From contig JABILA010000134.1 in the NCBI GenBank assembly GCA_018654745.1, positions 1 to 34,982 of the forward strand: a stretch of DNA of 34,982 bases. The letters run 5' to 3'. Of this stretch, positions 1 through 7,430 are shown one piece after another (the first letter of the stretch is position 1; every line of letters starts with the position of its first letter). Both the position numbers and the translations under genes were made by a program. The DNA comes from Alphaproteobacteria bacterium. Lineage in GTDB: Bacteria; Pseudomonadota; Alphaproteobacteria; UBA2966. The notes under the pieces were generated by a model that saw only the letters and a program-made list of their open reading frames with translations, was not told the origin of the DNA and searched no databases.

Positions 1-136
1 CTGCGAGGGCCGCACGCCCATGCAAACCCTGGAGGATGGTAAACGTATCTGGAAGGAAAAGTTTATAGACCAAACTTGACCTGACAGACGCCGCGTCAAA
101 ATCGGTAACTGTCAGATCAGGTCTGAATTACTACAC
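1..136 (+). mobile_element. Insertion sequence end, left copy (IS481-like)
   Basis: These 136 bases are the exact reverse complement of 34847-34982. They contain the 3' end of a transposase frame (stop at 77-79), about 56 bases of non-coding DNA, and the element terminus, which read outward is TGTAGTAATTCAG. The terminus falls inside the PAS sensor gene at about 135/136. The other end of the element lies outside the window, so no terminal inverted repeat pair or target duplication can be measured. A TGT terminus and this transposase tail fit the IS481 family; an IS3-type assignment is not excluded. The internal segments ACCTGATCTGACAG and CTGTCAGGT are partly complementary and could form a hairpin near the end. 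Confidence 0.85.
2..79 (+). pseudogene. Transposase C-terminal fragment (IS481-like), cut by window edge
   Basis: The frame reads CEGRTPMQTLEDGKRIWKEK, then FIDQT and TGA, with no start because the window begins inside the gene. The GRTPMQTL..GK.IW..K tail is one I recognise from DDE integrase-core transposases of the IS481 group, where it follows the last catalytic segment. None of the DDE residues are present, so the family call rests on the tail alone. The gene is probably intact beyond the window and is marked as a fragment only because of the edge. An identical copy sits at 34904-34981. Confidence 0.7.
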
Positions 137-1027
137 ATAAATGAAATTTCGGAAAGGTTTATGAGCATCCAGAACTTCCAGATGCTCTTGCCATTCGTCT
201 GAGACAAAATGACTGTTCGCAAACATTTCTCGCCGTGTAAAGCCGAAGAACTTTTTGGCGTCCGCACCGCCCATAAACTTGTTTATGTTCGGTGAAAAAT
301 ATGAAAACCGGAGATCTGCATCCATCTCCCATATCCAGTCAGTCGCCATATCCGTCAATTGGCGAAAACTAAGCTCCCGGGCATCGAGGTCAATCTCGGC
401 CGCAGTTCGATCCGTTACATCCCGTCCGACAGACTGAATTTCAACGACTTCGCCATTTTCATTGAAGTGAGCAGAGTTTGACCATTCGAAAGTGCGAATA
501 ACGCCATTCGCACCTTCGAGATTGTTCTTGAAATTCCATGCCTGCCGGGACTGTATTTTTGTCGCAATCGTGTCTTTTAACGATTGGGACTCGTTTGGCG
601 GCACATCACCAAAAATGGACGTTCCGATAATGTCAGCACGTGGTTTGTCAACGAACTCACAATAGGCATCATTGGCAAACAAAAATTCGCCATCTGGCGT
701 AAAGCACGTGATGAGTTCATGTTGGCCATTTACGATGTTTGCAAAGCTTGAGGAATTATCGTCATCCCCGCCAACAATAAACCGGTTCAGTCCAGAATTG
801 TGCCGAATACTCAGAATAGTGAGGGCTGACAACAAGGAAATCGCCATTGCCAAAAAGATAACAATTGACGGAAATTCATCAGCATTTCCACTTACCGTCA
901 GACCAACAAGACCCATTCCCAGGACAAATACTGGTACGACCAAATAGAGAACACGTAGATTCATTCGCGCCTTAGCCTCCGACCTATTTCCACACAATCT
1001 AATATAGGCAACAATTCCCAAAACCAT
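131..1027 (-). CDS. PAS-domain membrane sensor, 3' end truncated by IS insertion
   Basis: Two hydrophobic helices (about residues 24-44 and 53-72) anchor the protein. A PAS domain follows at about 95-205, ending in the typical GRDVTDRTAAE motif, and then the start of a second PAS domain (RQLTDMATDWIWEMDADLRF) that breaks off after NFIY. The last codons, GTG TAG, come from the insertion sequence, so the kinase, GGDEF or other output domain is missing and a functional product is unlikely. The start is uncertain. ATG at 1027 has no clear ribosome site, while ATG at 964 (residue 22) is preceded by GGAGG and AAGG and lies just before the first membrane helix. The gene diverges from ubiT, and the FNR box at 1036-1049 sits in the shared spacer, so it may be under the same oxygen control. 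The ligand is unknown. Confidence 0.8.
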   Translation of the reverse strand: MVLGIVAYIRLCGNRSEAKARMNLRVLYLVVPVFVLGMGLVGLTVSGNADEFPSIVIFLAMAISLLSALTILSIRHNSGLNRFIVGGDDDNSSSFANIVNGQHELITCFTPDGEFLFANDAYCEFVDKPRADIIGTSIFGDVPPNESQSLKDTIATKIQSRQAWNFKNNLEGANGVIRTFEWSNSAHFNENGEVVEIQSVGRDVTDRTAAEIDLDARELSFRQLTDMATDWIWEMDADLRFSYFSPNINKFMGGADAKKFFGFTRREMFANSHFVSDEWQEHLEVLDAHKPFRNFIYV

Positions 1028-1035
1028 ACAAGGAA

Positions 1036-1084
1036 TTGATCGACATCAAGTCTATTTGTTCAGGTCGGGGATATATTCTCTAAC
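1036..1084 (+). promoter_or_regulatory. FNR/ANR box and class II promoter for ubiTUV
   Basis: TTGAT-CGAC-ATCAA at 1036-1049 matches the FNR consensus TTGAT-N4-ATCAA at all ten defined positions. TATATT at 1072-1077 is a good -10 hexamer. Taking position 1084 as +1 puts the hexamer at -12 to -7 and the centre of the FNR box at -41.5, the classic spacing for class II activation. The predicted leader to the ubiT ATG is 39 bases. E. coli ubiUV and ubiT are known to respond to FNR, which agrees. The box is symmetrical and also lies upstream of the divergent PAS gene. The start site itself is inferred. Confidence 0.85.
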
Positions 1085-1122
1085 CGTACCAGACAATTCA
1101 TTGATCTCTGTCAAGAATCGCC

Positions 1123-1782
1123 ATGCCCGACATCATCCCACCTTTTTCTCCAGGACTGTTTGCTGGCTTGCTCGCCCGTCCAATCCCGGACAGTGTGCTG
1201 AACAAGGGTCTGTCGTGGGCCCTGAACCGCGTTATTGGAGAGTATCCAGGACTGTTCAACAGGTTGCCTGAAAATTGCACGGGTTGCATTCTGATAGCGA
1301 TCACAGATCTGCGACTTGAACTGGCACTTGAACTGTTTCCACCACAAGCCAATTTGCGAGTTGCCACACAGGCGGATCGAGACGGCGCAGTCGCTGGTAT
1401 ATCCGGATCCCTCCAGACATTGATTGATTTATTGGAGGGCCGGGTTGACGGCGATGCATTGTTCTTCTCTCGCGAACTGAGATTTGAAGGCGACACCGAG
1501 ATCGTTGTTGCCTTGAGAAATGCCCTGGACGGTATCGATATACAGATTGCAGACCTTATTCCCCTGCCAGATTTCCTGTCCGCGATGAGGACCCGATTAA
1601 CCGGTCTCCTTGCAGATTTGCATCAAACAGCAGGAAAAGATCTTGAGCTGATCCGATCAGCTGCTACGGCCCGGTTGGAAAAAGGCAATCGACAGCAGTC
1701 CAAACGGATTAAGGAACTGGAAGACCGGATCAACGAGCTGGAACTGAAGGCTATCCGCTCAAACCGAAAAGCAAAGGCGTAA
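1123..1782 (+). CDS. ubiT: SCP2-domain ubiquinone accessory protein UbiT
   Basis: UbiT is the lipid-binding accessory factor of oxygen-independent ubiquinone synthesis, thought to present hydrophobic intermediates to the UbiU-UbiV hydroxylase. The SCP2 sterol-carrier fold occupies roughly residues 30-135 and carries the hallmark GDALFFSRELRFEGDTE stretch followed by a short amphipathic helix. It is the first gene of ubiT-ubiU-ubiV, nine bases before ubiU, behind an FNR promoter. Unusual for the family, about 45 residues after the SCP2 region (from about 175) are rich in Lys, Arg and Glu and read like a coiled coil (KRIKELEDRINELELKAIR). E. coli UbiT is about 174 residues against 219 here. The ribosome site before the ATG is weak. 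Confidence 0.88.
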   Translation: MPDIIPPFSPGLFAGLLARPIPDSVLNKGLSWALNRVIGEYPGLFNRLPENCTGCILIAITDLRLELALELFPPQANLRVATQADRDGAVAGISGSLQTLIDLLEGRVDGDALFFSRELRFEGDTEIVVALRNALDGIDIQIADLIPLPDFLSAMRTRLTGLLADLHQTAGKDLELIRSAATARLEKGNRQQSKRIKELEDRINELELKAIRSNRKAKA

Positions 1783-1791
1783 AGGCAATAA

Positions 1792-2781
1792 ATGAACAAG
1801 GTTCTTGAGCTGGTCTGTCCGGCTGGCACACCCGCCGCCCTGCGCGGCGCAATCGACGCAGGTGCTGACACCGTCTATCTGGGTTTCAGGGATGAAACCA
1901 ACGCCCGAAACTTTCCAGGATTGAACTTTGATCGGGACGAACTGCGGGAGGGCATCGAATACGCCCACAGCAAAAACCGGGAAATTTTTGTTGCGATCAA
2001 TACTTTTCCAAGAACGGGTAATCCGGAACCTTGGCAAAAAGCTGTCGATGATGCCGCCAGCCTGGGTGCTGATGCCGTCATTCTGGCGGACATCGGGTTG
2101 TTGCAATATTGCCAGGAAACCCATCCAAATCTGAGGCGACACCTTTCAGTACAGGCATCTGCGTCCAATCCTGATGCAATCAACTTCTTCCACCGCGAGT
2201 TTGACGTCCGTCGTGTTGTCCTGCCTCGCGTGCTGACGGTCGCTGAAATCGCTGCTCTGAATTCAGTCATTGCCGTCGAAACAGAGGTATTTGCTTTTGG
2301 TGGTTTGTGCGTGATGGCGGAAGGACGATGTTCCTTGTCGTCATATGCCACTGGTCAGTCTCCCAATCTGTGCGGTGTTTGCTCTCCTGCCAGCCACGTG
2401 CGCTATGAAGAAACCGATCTCGGCCTGAAATCCAGGCTGGGGAATTTTACAATCAACATGTTTGATGAAGATGAGGCGGTTGGCTATCCCACGTTGTGCA
2501 AGGGACGCTTTATCGCCAACGGCAAGACTTCGTACTTGTTTGAAGAGCCCACCAGTTTGAACGCCATGGATATTTTGCCCGAATTGATTGATGCAGGTGT
2601 TGTCGCCCTGAAGATTGAAGGTCGCCAACGCGGTAAAGCTTATGTGGAACGCGTGGTAAGTGGTTTTCGACAAGCAGTTGATGCCGTTGCCAACGGCGAA
2701 GCAGCCCCGCAGATTGACCTTGAGGGTTTGACTGAGGGCCAGCGAAACACAGCTGGTGCCTACGACAAGGGCTGGAGGTAA
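1792..2781 (+). CDS. ubiU: U32-family Fe-S protein UbiU, O2-independent ubiquinone hydroxylation
   Basis: UbiU pairs with UbiV in the hydroxylation of the ubiquinone ring without molecular oxygen, using prephenate as oxygen donor in E. coli. This 329-residue protein is a peptidase-U32 family member with the TIM-barrel start VLELVCPAGTPAALRGAIDA. Four cysteines, C173, C180, C197 and C236, match the spacing of the 4Fe-4S ligands of E. coli UbiU (169, 176, 193, 232) with a constant offset of four, so cluster binding is well supported. The GLCVMAEGRC and YPTLCKGRF segments hold three of them. AAGG lies a few bases before the ATG. It is co-transcribed with ubiT and ubiV, and the GGAGG of ubiV overlaps its last codons. 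Confidence 0.95.
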   Translation: MNKVLELVCPAGTPAALRGAIDAGADTVYLGFRDETNARNFPGLNFDRDELREGIEYAHSKNREIFVAINTFPRTGNPEPWQKAVDDAASLGADAVILADIGLLQYCQETHPNLRRHLSVQASASNPDAINFFHREFDVRRVVLPRVLTVAEIAALNSVIAVETEVFAFGGLCVMAEGRCSLSSYATGQSPNLCGVCSPASHVRYEETDLGLKSRLGNFTINMFDEDEAVGYPTLCKGRFIANGKTSYLFEEPTSLNAMDILPELIDAGVVALKIEGRQRGKAYVERVVSGFRQAVDAVANGEAAPQIDLEGLTEGQRNTAGAYDKGWR

Positions 2782-2786
2782 TTCCC

Positions 2787-3704
2787 ATGCATGACAACGC
2801 TGGAAAAGCCAAACTGACGATGGGACCGATACTTTTTAACTGGTCACCGGAACGAAAAAGAGATTTCTATTTCCGCCTGGCTGATGAAGCCCCGGTTGAC
2901 GTTGTTTACGTGGGCGAAGTTGTTTGCTCCAAACGGGATATTTTCCTGAACCCTGTATTGCCTGAAATTATTGAACGGCTGGAAGCAGCGGGAAAAAAGG
3001 TGGTCATCTCCACTCTCGCCCTGATCATGAATGAGAAAGAAAGCGCTGCCATTCGCGAAACCGTTGCGGCACCTGATATGTTGATTGAAGCCAATGACTT
3101 CGCCACAGCAGACATGCTGAAAGGTCGCCCGCACATTGTGGGGCCAAACGTCAATGTCTACAACGAAGGTACCCTTGCCTATCTGGCGAACAACGGGGCC
3201 ACACGGGTTTGTCTGCCGGTTGAGCTTCCCGGTGATGCCATCCGAGCGCTCGCAGAAAAGCAATTGTGCGACATTGAAGTTCAGGCCTGGGGTCGGATGC
3301 CGTTGGCAATATCGGCACGTTGCTATCATGCGCGGTCACATGGGTTGCACAAGGATGGTTGTCAGTATGTCTGCGATATCGACCCTGACGGTCTCGATGT
3401 CATGACCGTGGACAAACAACCGTTTCTGACCGTTAACGGGACCCAGACCCTGTCTTCTTCCTGTCTCAGCCTCCTTCCCGAACTGGAGGATTTATCGGCG
3501 AGTGGCGTAAATCATTTTCGATTGTCACCACAGACCGTTGATATGGTGAAAGTCGCGACGATTTTCCGCGATGTGCTGGACGGCGCCGATCATTCAACTG
3601 AAGGTGAAGTCAAACTGGCGGCGATGAATTCGGGATTTGTAACGTCGAACGGCTTTGTCCATGGAGACGAAGGCTGGCGTCTGATCAAGGAAGTTCAAAA
3701 CTAG
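2787..3704 (+). CDS. ubiV: U32-family Fe-S protein UbiV, O2-independent ubiquinone hydroxylation
   Basis: UbiV is the obligate partner of UbiU in the heterodimer that hydroxylates ubiquinone precursors anaerobically. Its 305 residues contain C47, then C179, C192 and C196. The C-x12-C-x3-C pattern in SARCYHARSHGLHKDGCQYVC is the same as C180, C193 and C197 of E. coli UbiV, and C47 (EVVCSKR) corresponds to C39. GGAGG stands seven bases before the ATG and overlaps the ubiU stop region, so translation is probably coupled. The operon ends at the hairpin at 3808-3837. The presence of all three proteins with intact cluster ligands implies the host makes ubiquinone without oxygen. Confidence 0.95.
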   Translation: MHDNAGKAKLTMGPILFNWSPERKRDFYFRLADEAPVDVVYVGEVVCSKRDIFLNPVLPEIIERLEAAGKKVVISTLALIMNEKESAAIRETVAAPDMLIEANDFATADMLKGRPHIVGPNVNVYNEGTLAYLANNGATRVCLPVELPGDAIRALAEKQLCDIEVQAWGRMPLAISARCYHARSHGLHKDGCQYVCDIDPDGLDVMTVDKQPFLTVNGTQTLSSSCLSLLPELEDLSASGVNHFRLSPQTVDMVKVATIFRDVLDGADHSTEGEVKLAAMNSGFVTSNGFVHGDEGWRLIKEVQN

Positions 3705-3807
3705 GGCAAATCCAACTTAAACGGAATCGCTTGTGCATAAAAATTTGGCGCACACCTTGAGTTAAAAGCAAGGCTGCGTTTCCGTTAAACCCGAAAACGC
3801 TCTAATA

Positions 3808-3837
3808 AACCGCCGACCCGTTTCCGGGACGGCGGTT
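3808..3837. terminator. Strong hairpin between convergent genes, likely bidirectional terminator
   Basis: The arms AACCGCCG and CGGCGGTT (8 bp) enclose, across one A-A mismatch, a further CCCG/CGGG stem closed by a TTTC loop. It lies between the stops of ubiV (plus) and the parvulin gene (minus). No long T run follows on either strand, although TTTATTAG follows in the minus direction, so termination may be partly factor-assisted. Confidence 0.65.
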
Positions 3838-3865
3838 CAGTCTCAAATCGGATAAATTCCGGCAA

Positions 3866-4759
3866 CTATTCCTTTTTGGTATCGGCCTTTTTTGGCTCTG
3901 CCTTGATTTCCTGACCCTTTTCGTCAAAGCGCTTTATTTCCGCGGATTGACGAAGTTTTGTCAGCAATGCAACAGATGCTTTTTGTCCTTCGCGAGACCT
4001 GATCTCAGGCATGGTTTCTTCGAAAGTCGGTTTCTTGCCAGGACGACGGGCTTCGACCTTGATGACGTGGTAGCCGAACTCCGTCTTCACAGCAGTTTTC
4101 GTATATTCACCAACTTTTGTCGCAAAAGCTGCGGCCGCAAATGCGGGCACCATTGTTTTCTTTTCAAAGAAGCCAAGGTCTCCACCACGGGGGCCTGACG
4201 GCCCTGTTGATTTGGTTTTTGCCAGTTCCACAAAATCGCCACCTTTGCCCAGTTCCGCAATGACGGCCTTGGCTTCATCTTCTGTCTTCAGCAGGATGTG
4301 CCGGGCGTGGACTTCGTCTTCCGCTTCGTGCTTGGCGGCTTCTTCTTCATAGATTTTCAGAAGCTTGTCTTCGGTAAGCACCTTGGCAATATACTTGCCG
4401 ATATACATGTCCTGCAAAATGCTGTCACGTGTGAAGGTCAGGCGCTTTGAAACTGTCGGATCTTTCAGCATGCCTTCTTTTTCAGCAACCTGGGAGACGA
4501 TTTTGCGATCAATGATCGCGTCTACCAGTTGTGGGAAGAGAACCTGCATGGGCATACGTTTGTATTGATCAGGCAGGCTTTGATAAAGCATGGCGACTTC
4601 AGAATTATAAACCGGCATTCCATTTACCGTCGCTATAACATCATCTTTGCCGGAATCATCTTTTGATGTTTCTTTTGGGGCATTCTGGGCTGCCACCGGT
4701 AGCGATACCGTTGTTCCAAACAACATCGCCACAAGCAGGGCAACAAAACTGGTCTTCAT
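3866..4759 (-). CDS. Periplasmic parvulin-type peptidyl-prolyl isomerase
   Basis: A predicted Sec signal peptide (residues 1-24, cleavage near VAA|Q) sends the 297-residue product to the periplasm. An N-terminal SurA-like helical region (about 38-140, starting VIATVNGMPVYNSEVAML) precedes a single parvulin domain (about 145-240) with HARHILLKTEDEA, GGDLGFFEKKTMVPAF and FGYHVIKVEAR, the standard PpiC blocks. The tail is Lys- and Glu-rich. The role is cis-trans prolyl isomerisation and chaperoning of exported proteins, as in PrsA- and SurA-like foldases. GGAG precedes the ATG. It is the last gene of a minus-strand run, 51 bases after the DUF1244 gene, and its transcript ends near the hairpin at 3808-3837. 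Confidence 0.9.
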   Translation of the reverse strand: MKTSFVALLVAMLFGTTVSLPVAAQNAPKETSKDDSGKDDVIATVNGMPVYNSEVAMLYQSLPDQYKRMPMQVLFPQLVDAIIDRKIVSQVAEKEGMLKDPTVSKRLTFTRDSILQDMYIGKYIAKVLTEDKLLKIYEEEAAKHEAEDEVHARHILLKTEDEAKAVIAELGKGGDFVELAKTKSTGPSGPRGGDLGFFEKKTMVPAFAAAAFATKVGEYTKTAVKTEFGYHVIKVEARRPGKKPTFEETMPEIRSREGQKASVALLTKLRQSAEIKRFDEKGQEIKAEPKKADTKKE

Positions 4760-4810
4760 TACATTTCTCCTGAACGTATTCGAGCGGCGGTCGTAACTTT
4801 GGCCCGGTGA

Positions 4811-5143
4811 TTAATTATGCCCGCTAATTTTCGCGTGCAGTGGTTTGGTGTTTTCAAATTTCTCTTTTTGCTCAGGCGTCGCCTGAGCCTGATGATTGTT
4901 TTTCCAGTCATCGTATGGCATGCCATAAACAGCTTCACGTGCGTCATCGTAAGACATCTCGACGTCCCGCGTTTCAGCTTCTGCCAGCATCCACTTTGAC
5001 AGGCAATTGCGGCAAAATCCGGCCAAGTTCATGATATCGATATTCTGGGCATCCTTGCGCTGTTGCAAATGCGCAACCAGGCCCCGAAAAGCAGCTGCCT
5101 CGATTTCAGTTCTTGTTTTTTCGTCGATGTTTTCAATTTTCAT
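4811..5143 (-). CDS. DUF1244 family protein
   Basis: This short cytoplasmic protein of about 110 residues belongs to the DUF1244 family, common in alphaproteobacteria and of unknown function. It is recognised by AAAFRGLVAHLQQR near the start, the conserved GFCRNCLSKW segment with two cysteines, and YDDAREAVYGMPYDDWK toward the end. I place the start at the ATG at 5141-5143 because family members begin with the equivalent of MKIENIDEKTRTEIE. The frame is open for 16 more codons upstream. The two cysteines in C-x2-C could bind metal, which is inference. It sits between the MBL hydrolase and the parvulin gene on the same strand. Confidence 0.85.
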   Translation of the reverse strand: MKIENIDEKTRTEIEAAAFRGLVAHLQQRKDAQNIDIMNLAGFCRNCLSKWMLAEAETRDVEMSYDDAREAVYGMPYDDWKNNHQAQATPEQKEKFENTKPLHAKISGHN

Positions 5144-5238
5144 AATCAATCGGGTCCATCTGGAAATACCGTTGGCAGAATAAATAGGCAATCATTGTCG
5201 CAGCTTCAATGAAAAGTCGTGCAATCCTTTGTGATCGG

Positions 5239-5883
5239 TCAGTCGACGGCGTTATCACCGACAAAAGGATTGGTTGCCCGCTCTTCCCCGAAAGTCGACA
5301 GCGGCCCATGCCCGGAAATAAATGTCACTTCATCGCCCAGAGGCCACAGGCGTTCACGAATAGATCGCAAGAGGTCGTCATGATTTCCCTTGGGAAAGTC
5401 CGTTCGCCCGATCGAGCCTTTGAACAGGACATCCCCGACCATGGCAACTTTCATACCCTCGTGGAAAAAGATAACGTGTCCCGGTGTATGGCCAGGACAA
5501 TGGCGAACTTCAAGTTCCACCTGCCCAAAGGATACCGTATCGCCCTCCTCCAGCCAACGCTCAGGCGTGAAAGGTTGCGCTCCTTCAATGCCATATTTCG
5601 CACCGGCTTCTGCGATATCATCGATCCAGAACTTGTCATCAATGTGCGGGCCTTCAATCGGAACACTCATGCGCTCAGCTAATTCGGCGGCACCACCAGC
5701 ATGATCCATATGACCATGGGTAATCAGAATGCGTTCCAGCTCAAGTCCCTGCTCTTCAAGGGCCGCGACGATCCGGTCTACTTCACCACCAGGATCAACG
5801 ACAGCAGCCTTTTTGGTGGCTTCGCACCAGATTATGGAACAATTTTGCTGAAAGGGCGTGACCGGCAGAATAGCTGCCTTCAT
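5239..5883 (-). CDS. MBL-fold hydrolase, glyoxalase II-like (YcbL type)
   Basis: The zinc-binding HGHMDHAGG motif (HxHxDH) lies at about residues 56-61 from this start. It is followed by the third ligand region CPGHTPGH, GDVLFKGSIGRTDFP with the bridging Asp, and a C-terminal SGHGP, together the complete metallo-beta-lactamase hydrolase set. Length and the opening MKAAILPVTPFQQNCSIIW match the small single-domain YcbL/hydroxyacylglutathione hydrolase group, which hydrolyses thioesters such as lactoylglutathione. The natural substrate is not fixed by sequence. The frame is open 17 codons further upstream, with ATGs at 5934 and 5922. I chose 5883 from family alignment, not from a strong ribosome site. 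The neighbours in the run give no firm pathway. Confidence 0.88.
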   Translation of the reverse strand: MKAAILPVTPFQQNCSIIWCEATKKAAVVDPGGEVDRIVAALEEQGLELERILITHGHMDHAGGAAELAERMSVPIEGPHIDDKFWIDDIAEAGAKYGIEGAQPFTPERWLEEGDTVSFGQVELEVRHCPGHTPGHVIFFHEGMKVAMVGDVLFKGSIGRTDFPKGNHDDLLRSIRERLWPLGDEVTFISGHGPLSTFGEERATNPFVGDNAVD

Positions 5884-5989
5884 GACGCTTTCGCGTGAGG
5901 GTGGGTTGTTGGTATCAGTCATGCCCCAGAACATACTTCCGACACCGCCAGTTGCAAGCGATTATGCGGAAAATCGGGGATTTTATGTA

Positions 5990-7117
5990 TCAGGAAACAT
6001 CAAGCATGAAAGGCTTTGTGCCCATACTTTGACCGTTGACCTGTATCTCGAGAAAATGCTCGCCTGAATAGTAAACCCGCGTCGTGATTGGTTTGATCGC
6101 GTGCTTCTTTCGCGCAACCATTTCTTCACCAGGTTTCAGGGTCAGCGTCTTCCACTTAAAGACCTTGGGCGACGTCGTGCCATTGGCCTTTCGATGATGC
6201 ACGATATAATCAATCATCAAGGGTTGGGGCTCGTTTGACGTCGACTTTAACGTCAGATCAAATGTCAGCTGTTGCCCGAGCTTGATGGCAGGATTTTCTA
6301 TATCAAAAGCCTCAACATCCAGTTTCACGTCGCCATATCCAAATGCTGACAAGGTGCCGGGGTGCCCTTGCTTTAACAATGTGCGGCAGGCATGCCGAAC
6401 CATGCGTTGTTCATCCTTACTGGCACCTTGCAGCCAAAGGGTCGCCGTTTCAGCAACAAGGTCCGGATGATGTTTGGCAATATCGTTCAGATTGTTTGCA
6501 ACTGAGCGTCTTACATATTCTTCCTTGTCATGCCGCAGTAATTCCAGCAAAGGCAGGATTAACAAAGGGTCATCAACAAACGCGCCTATCCTGGGCGACC
6601 ACGGAAGTAGCGGTCGCGAACCTTCGGACACCAGCCGACGAACATGTCTGTTCCTGTCTTTCGTCCAGGGCTTGATGGTCTTGAGCGTTTTCTTGTGATC
6701 CTTGAGGAAAAAGTGCCGGATTGCGGATTCGGATGTAAACCGGCTGGTCATGGCTTTCAGTAACTTCAGCGACAGGTCAAAATGTTCAAGGCCATTTTGC
6801 CCGACATATTCTCCCATCGGCATAATCGCCCATCCGGCCAAACCCTTTGCTGACACCGTAATGCCATACAAGTCATCAGGAGGATCGGGATGCAAGCTTG
6901 CCTCAAGGATTTTGGCTGATGTCTTGAAGTCACCCGGCAGGTAGACCGCCATGGCTTCGACAATTTTGTTCGACCGCTCTTTCAATTCCAGTTGATTGAG
7001 GTCTTTGAGGACGAACTGACAAAATTCCTCGCGATCAAATTCGCTGCCATGCCGGGCGAAATGCTCCGCCATGCCCTGAACAAGATCTTCATTAAAAACG
7101 TTTTTGAACGGCTCCAT
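5990..7117 (-). CDS. AlkC-type DNA alkylation repair glycosylase with Ig-like tail
   Basis: The protein is built from HEAT-like helical repeats (about residues 1-265) typical of the AlkC/AlkD DNA glycosylases, which excise alkylated bases without flipping them. The signature blocks are KPWTKDRNRHVRRLVSEGSR, PLLPWSPRI and EEYVRRSVANNLNDIAKHHP. Residues from about 275 to 375 form a beta-rich segment (LGQQLTFDLTLKS, PLMIDYIVHH, KWKTLTLKPGEE) consistent with the Ig-like domain of AlkC proteins, which separates this family from AlkD. The expected role is repair of 3-methyladenine and 3-methylcytosine. It lies 12 bases after the ABM gene on the same strand. The ribosome site is weak. Naming at the AlkC subfamily level is from architecture and not from an alignment. 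Confidence 0.82.
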   Translation of the reverse strand: MEPFKNVFNEDLVQGMAEHFARHGSEFDREEFCQFVLKDLNQLELKERSNKIVEAMAVYLPGDFKTSAKILEASLHPDPPDDLYGITVSAKGLAGWAIMPMGEYVGQNGLEHFDLSLKLLKAMTSRFTSESAIRHFFLKDHKKTLKTIKPWTKDRNRHVRRLVSEGSRPLLPWSPRIGAFVDDPLLILPLLELLRHDKEEYVRRSVANNLNDIAKHHPDLVAETATLWLQGASKDEQRMVRHACRTLLKQGHPGTLSAFGYGDVKLDVEAFDIENPAIKLGQQLTFDLTLKSTSNEPQPLMIDYIVHHRKANGTTSPKVFKWKTLTLKPGEEMVARKKHAIKPITTRVYYSGEHFLEIQVNGQSMGTKPFMLDVS

Positions 7118-7129
7118 AATTGTATCAGA

Positions 7130-7420
7130 TCAGGCTTTCATCAAAACACAACGTTGGATAGAAGCCTCGGTCACCATCGGCTTGCCTGTCTGATCAAACT
7201 TCGCGAAATGAGGCGTTTGTTTGTGTGCCTCGAAGGCCGCTTCATCATCATAGACTTCATACAATATGATGGTGTCCGGACTGCTTTCGTCGTGCAAAAC
7301 CTGAAACTGGTGACATCCTGGTTCGTCACGCACCGAAGCCTCGGCATTTTCCAGAATTATCGGTTTAAACGCCGATGCAGAACCTGGCTCAAGCTTGAAC
7401 GTTACAATAATTGTAAACAT
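7130..7420 (-). CDS. ABM-domain monooxygenase-like protein
   Basis: This 96-residue protein covers one ferredoxin-like antibiotic biosynthesis monooxygenase (ABM) domain. The features are an opening FTIIVTFKLEPGSASAF, the DEPGCHQFQVLHD strand-turn, ILYEVYDDEAAFEAH, and HF.KF after it. Such proteins are small dimers, and members act as quinol or heme monooxygenases (YgiN-like) without cofactors. Many are uncharacterised and I infer no substrate. The gene lies 10 bases after the SDR gene and 12 before the AlkC gene, so the three are probably one transcript. A second, different ABM gene is at 33565-33882. Confidence 0.85.
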   Translation of the reverse strand: MFTIIVTFKLEPGSASAFKPIILENAEASVRDEPGCHQFQVLHDESSPDTIILYEVYDDEAAFEAHKQTPHFAKFDQTGKPMVTEASIQRCVLMKA

Positions 7421-7430
7421 TTTTTATCGC

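Noticed and set aside
3717..3789. Imperfect inverted repeat TTAAACGGAA / TTCCGTTAAA after ubiV
   Set aside because: Only seven to eight bases pair, with a long loop; the adjacent hairpin at 3808-3837 explains termination. It may belong to a dispersed intergenic repeat, but one copy cannot show that.
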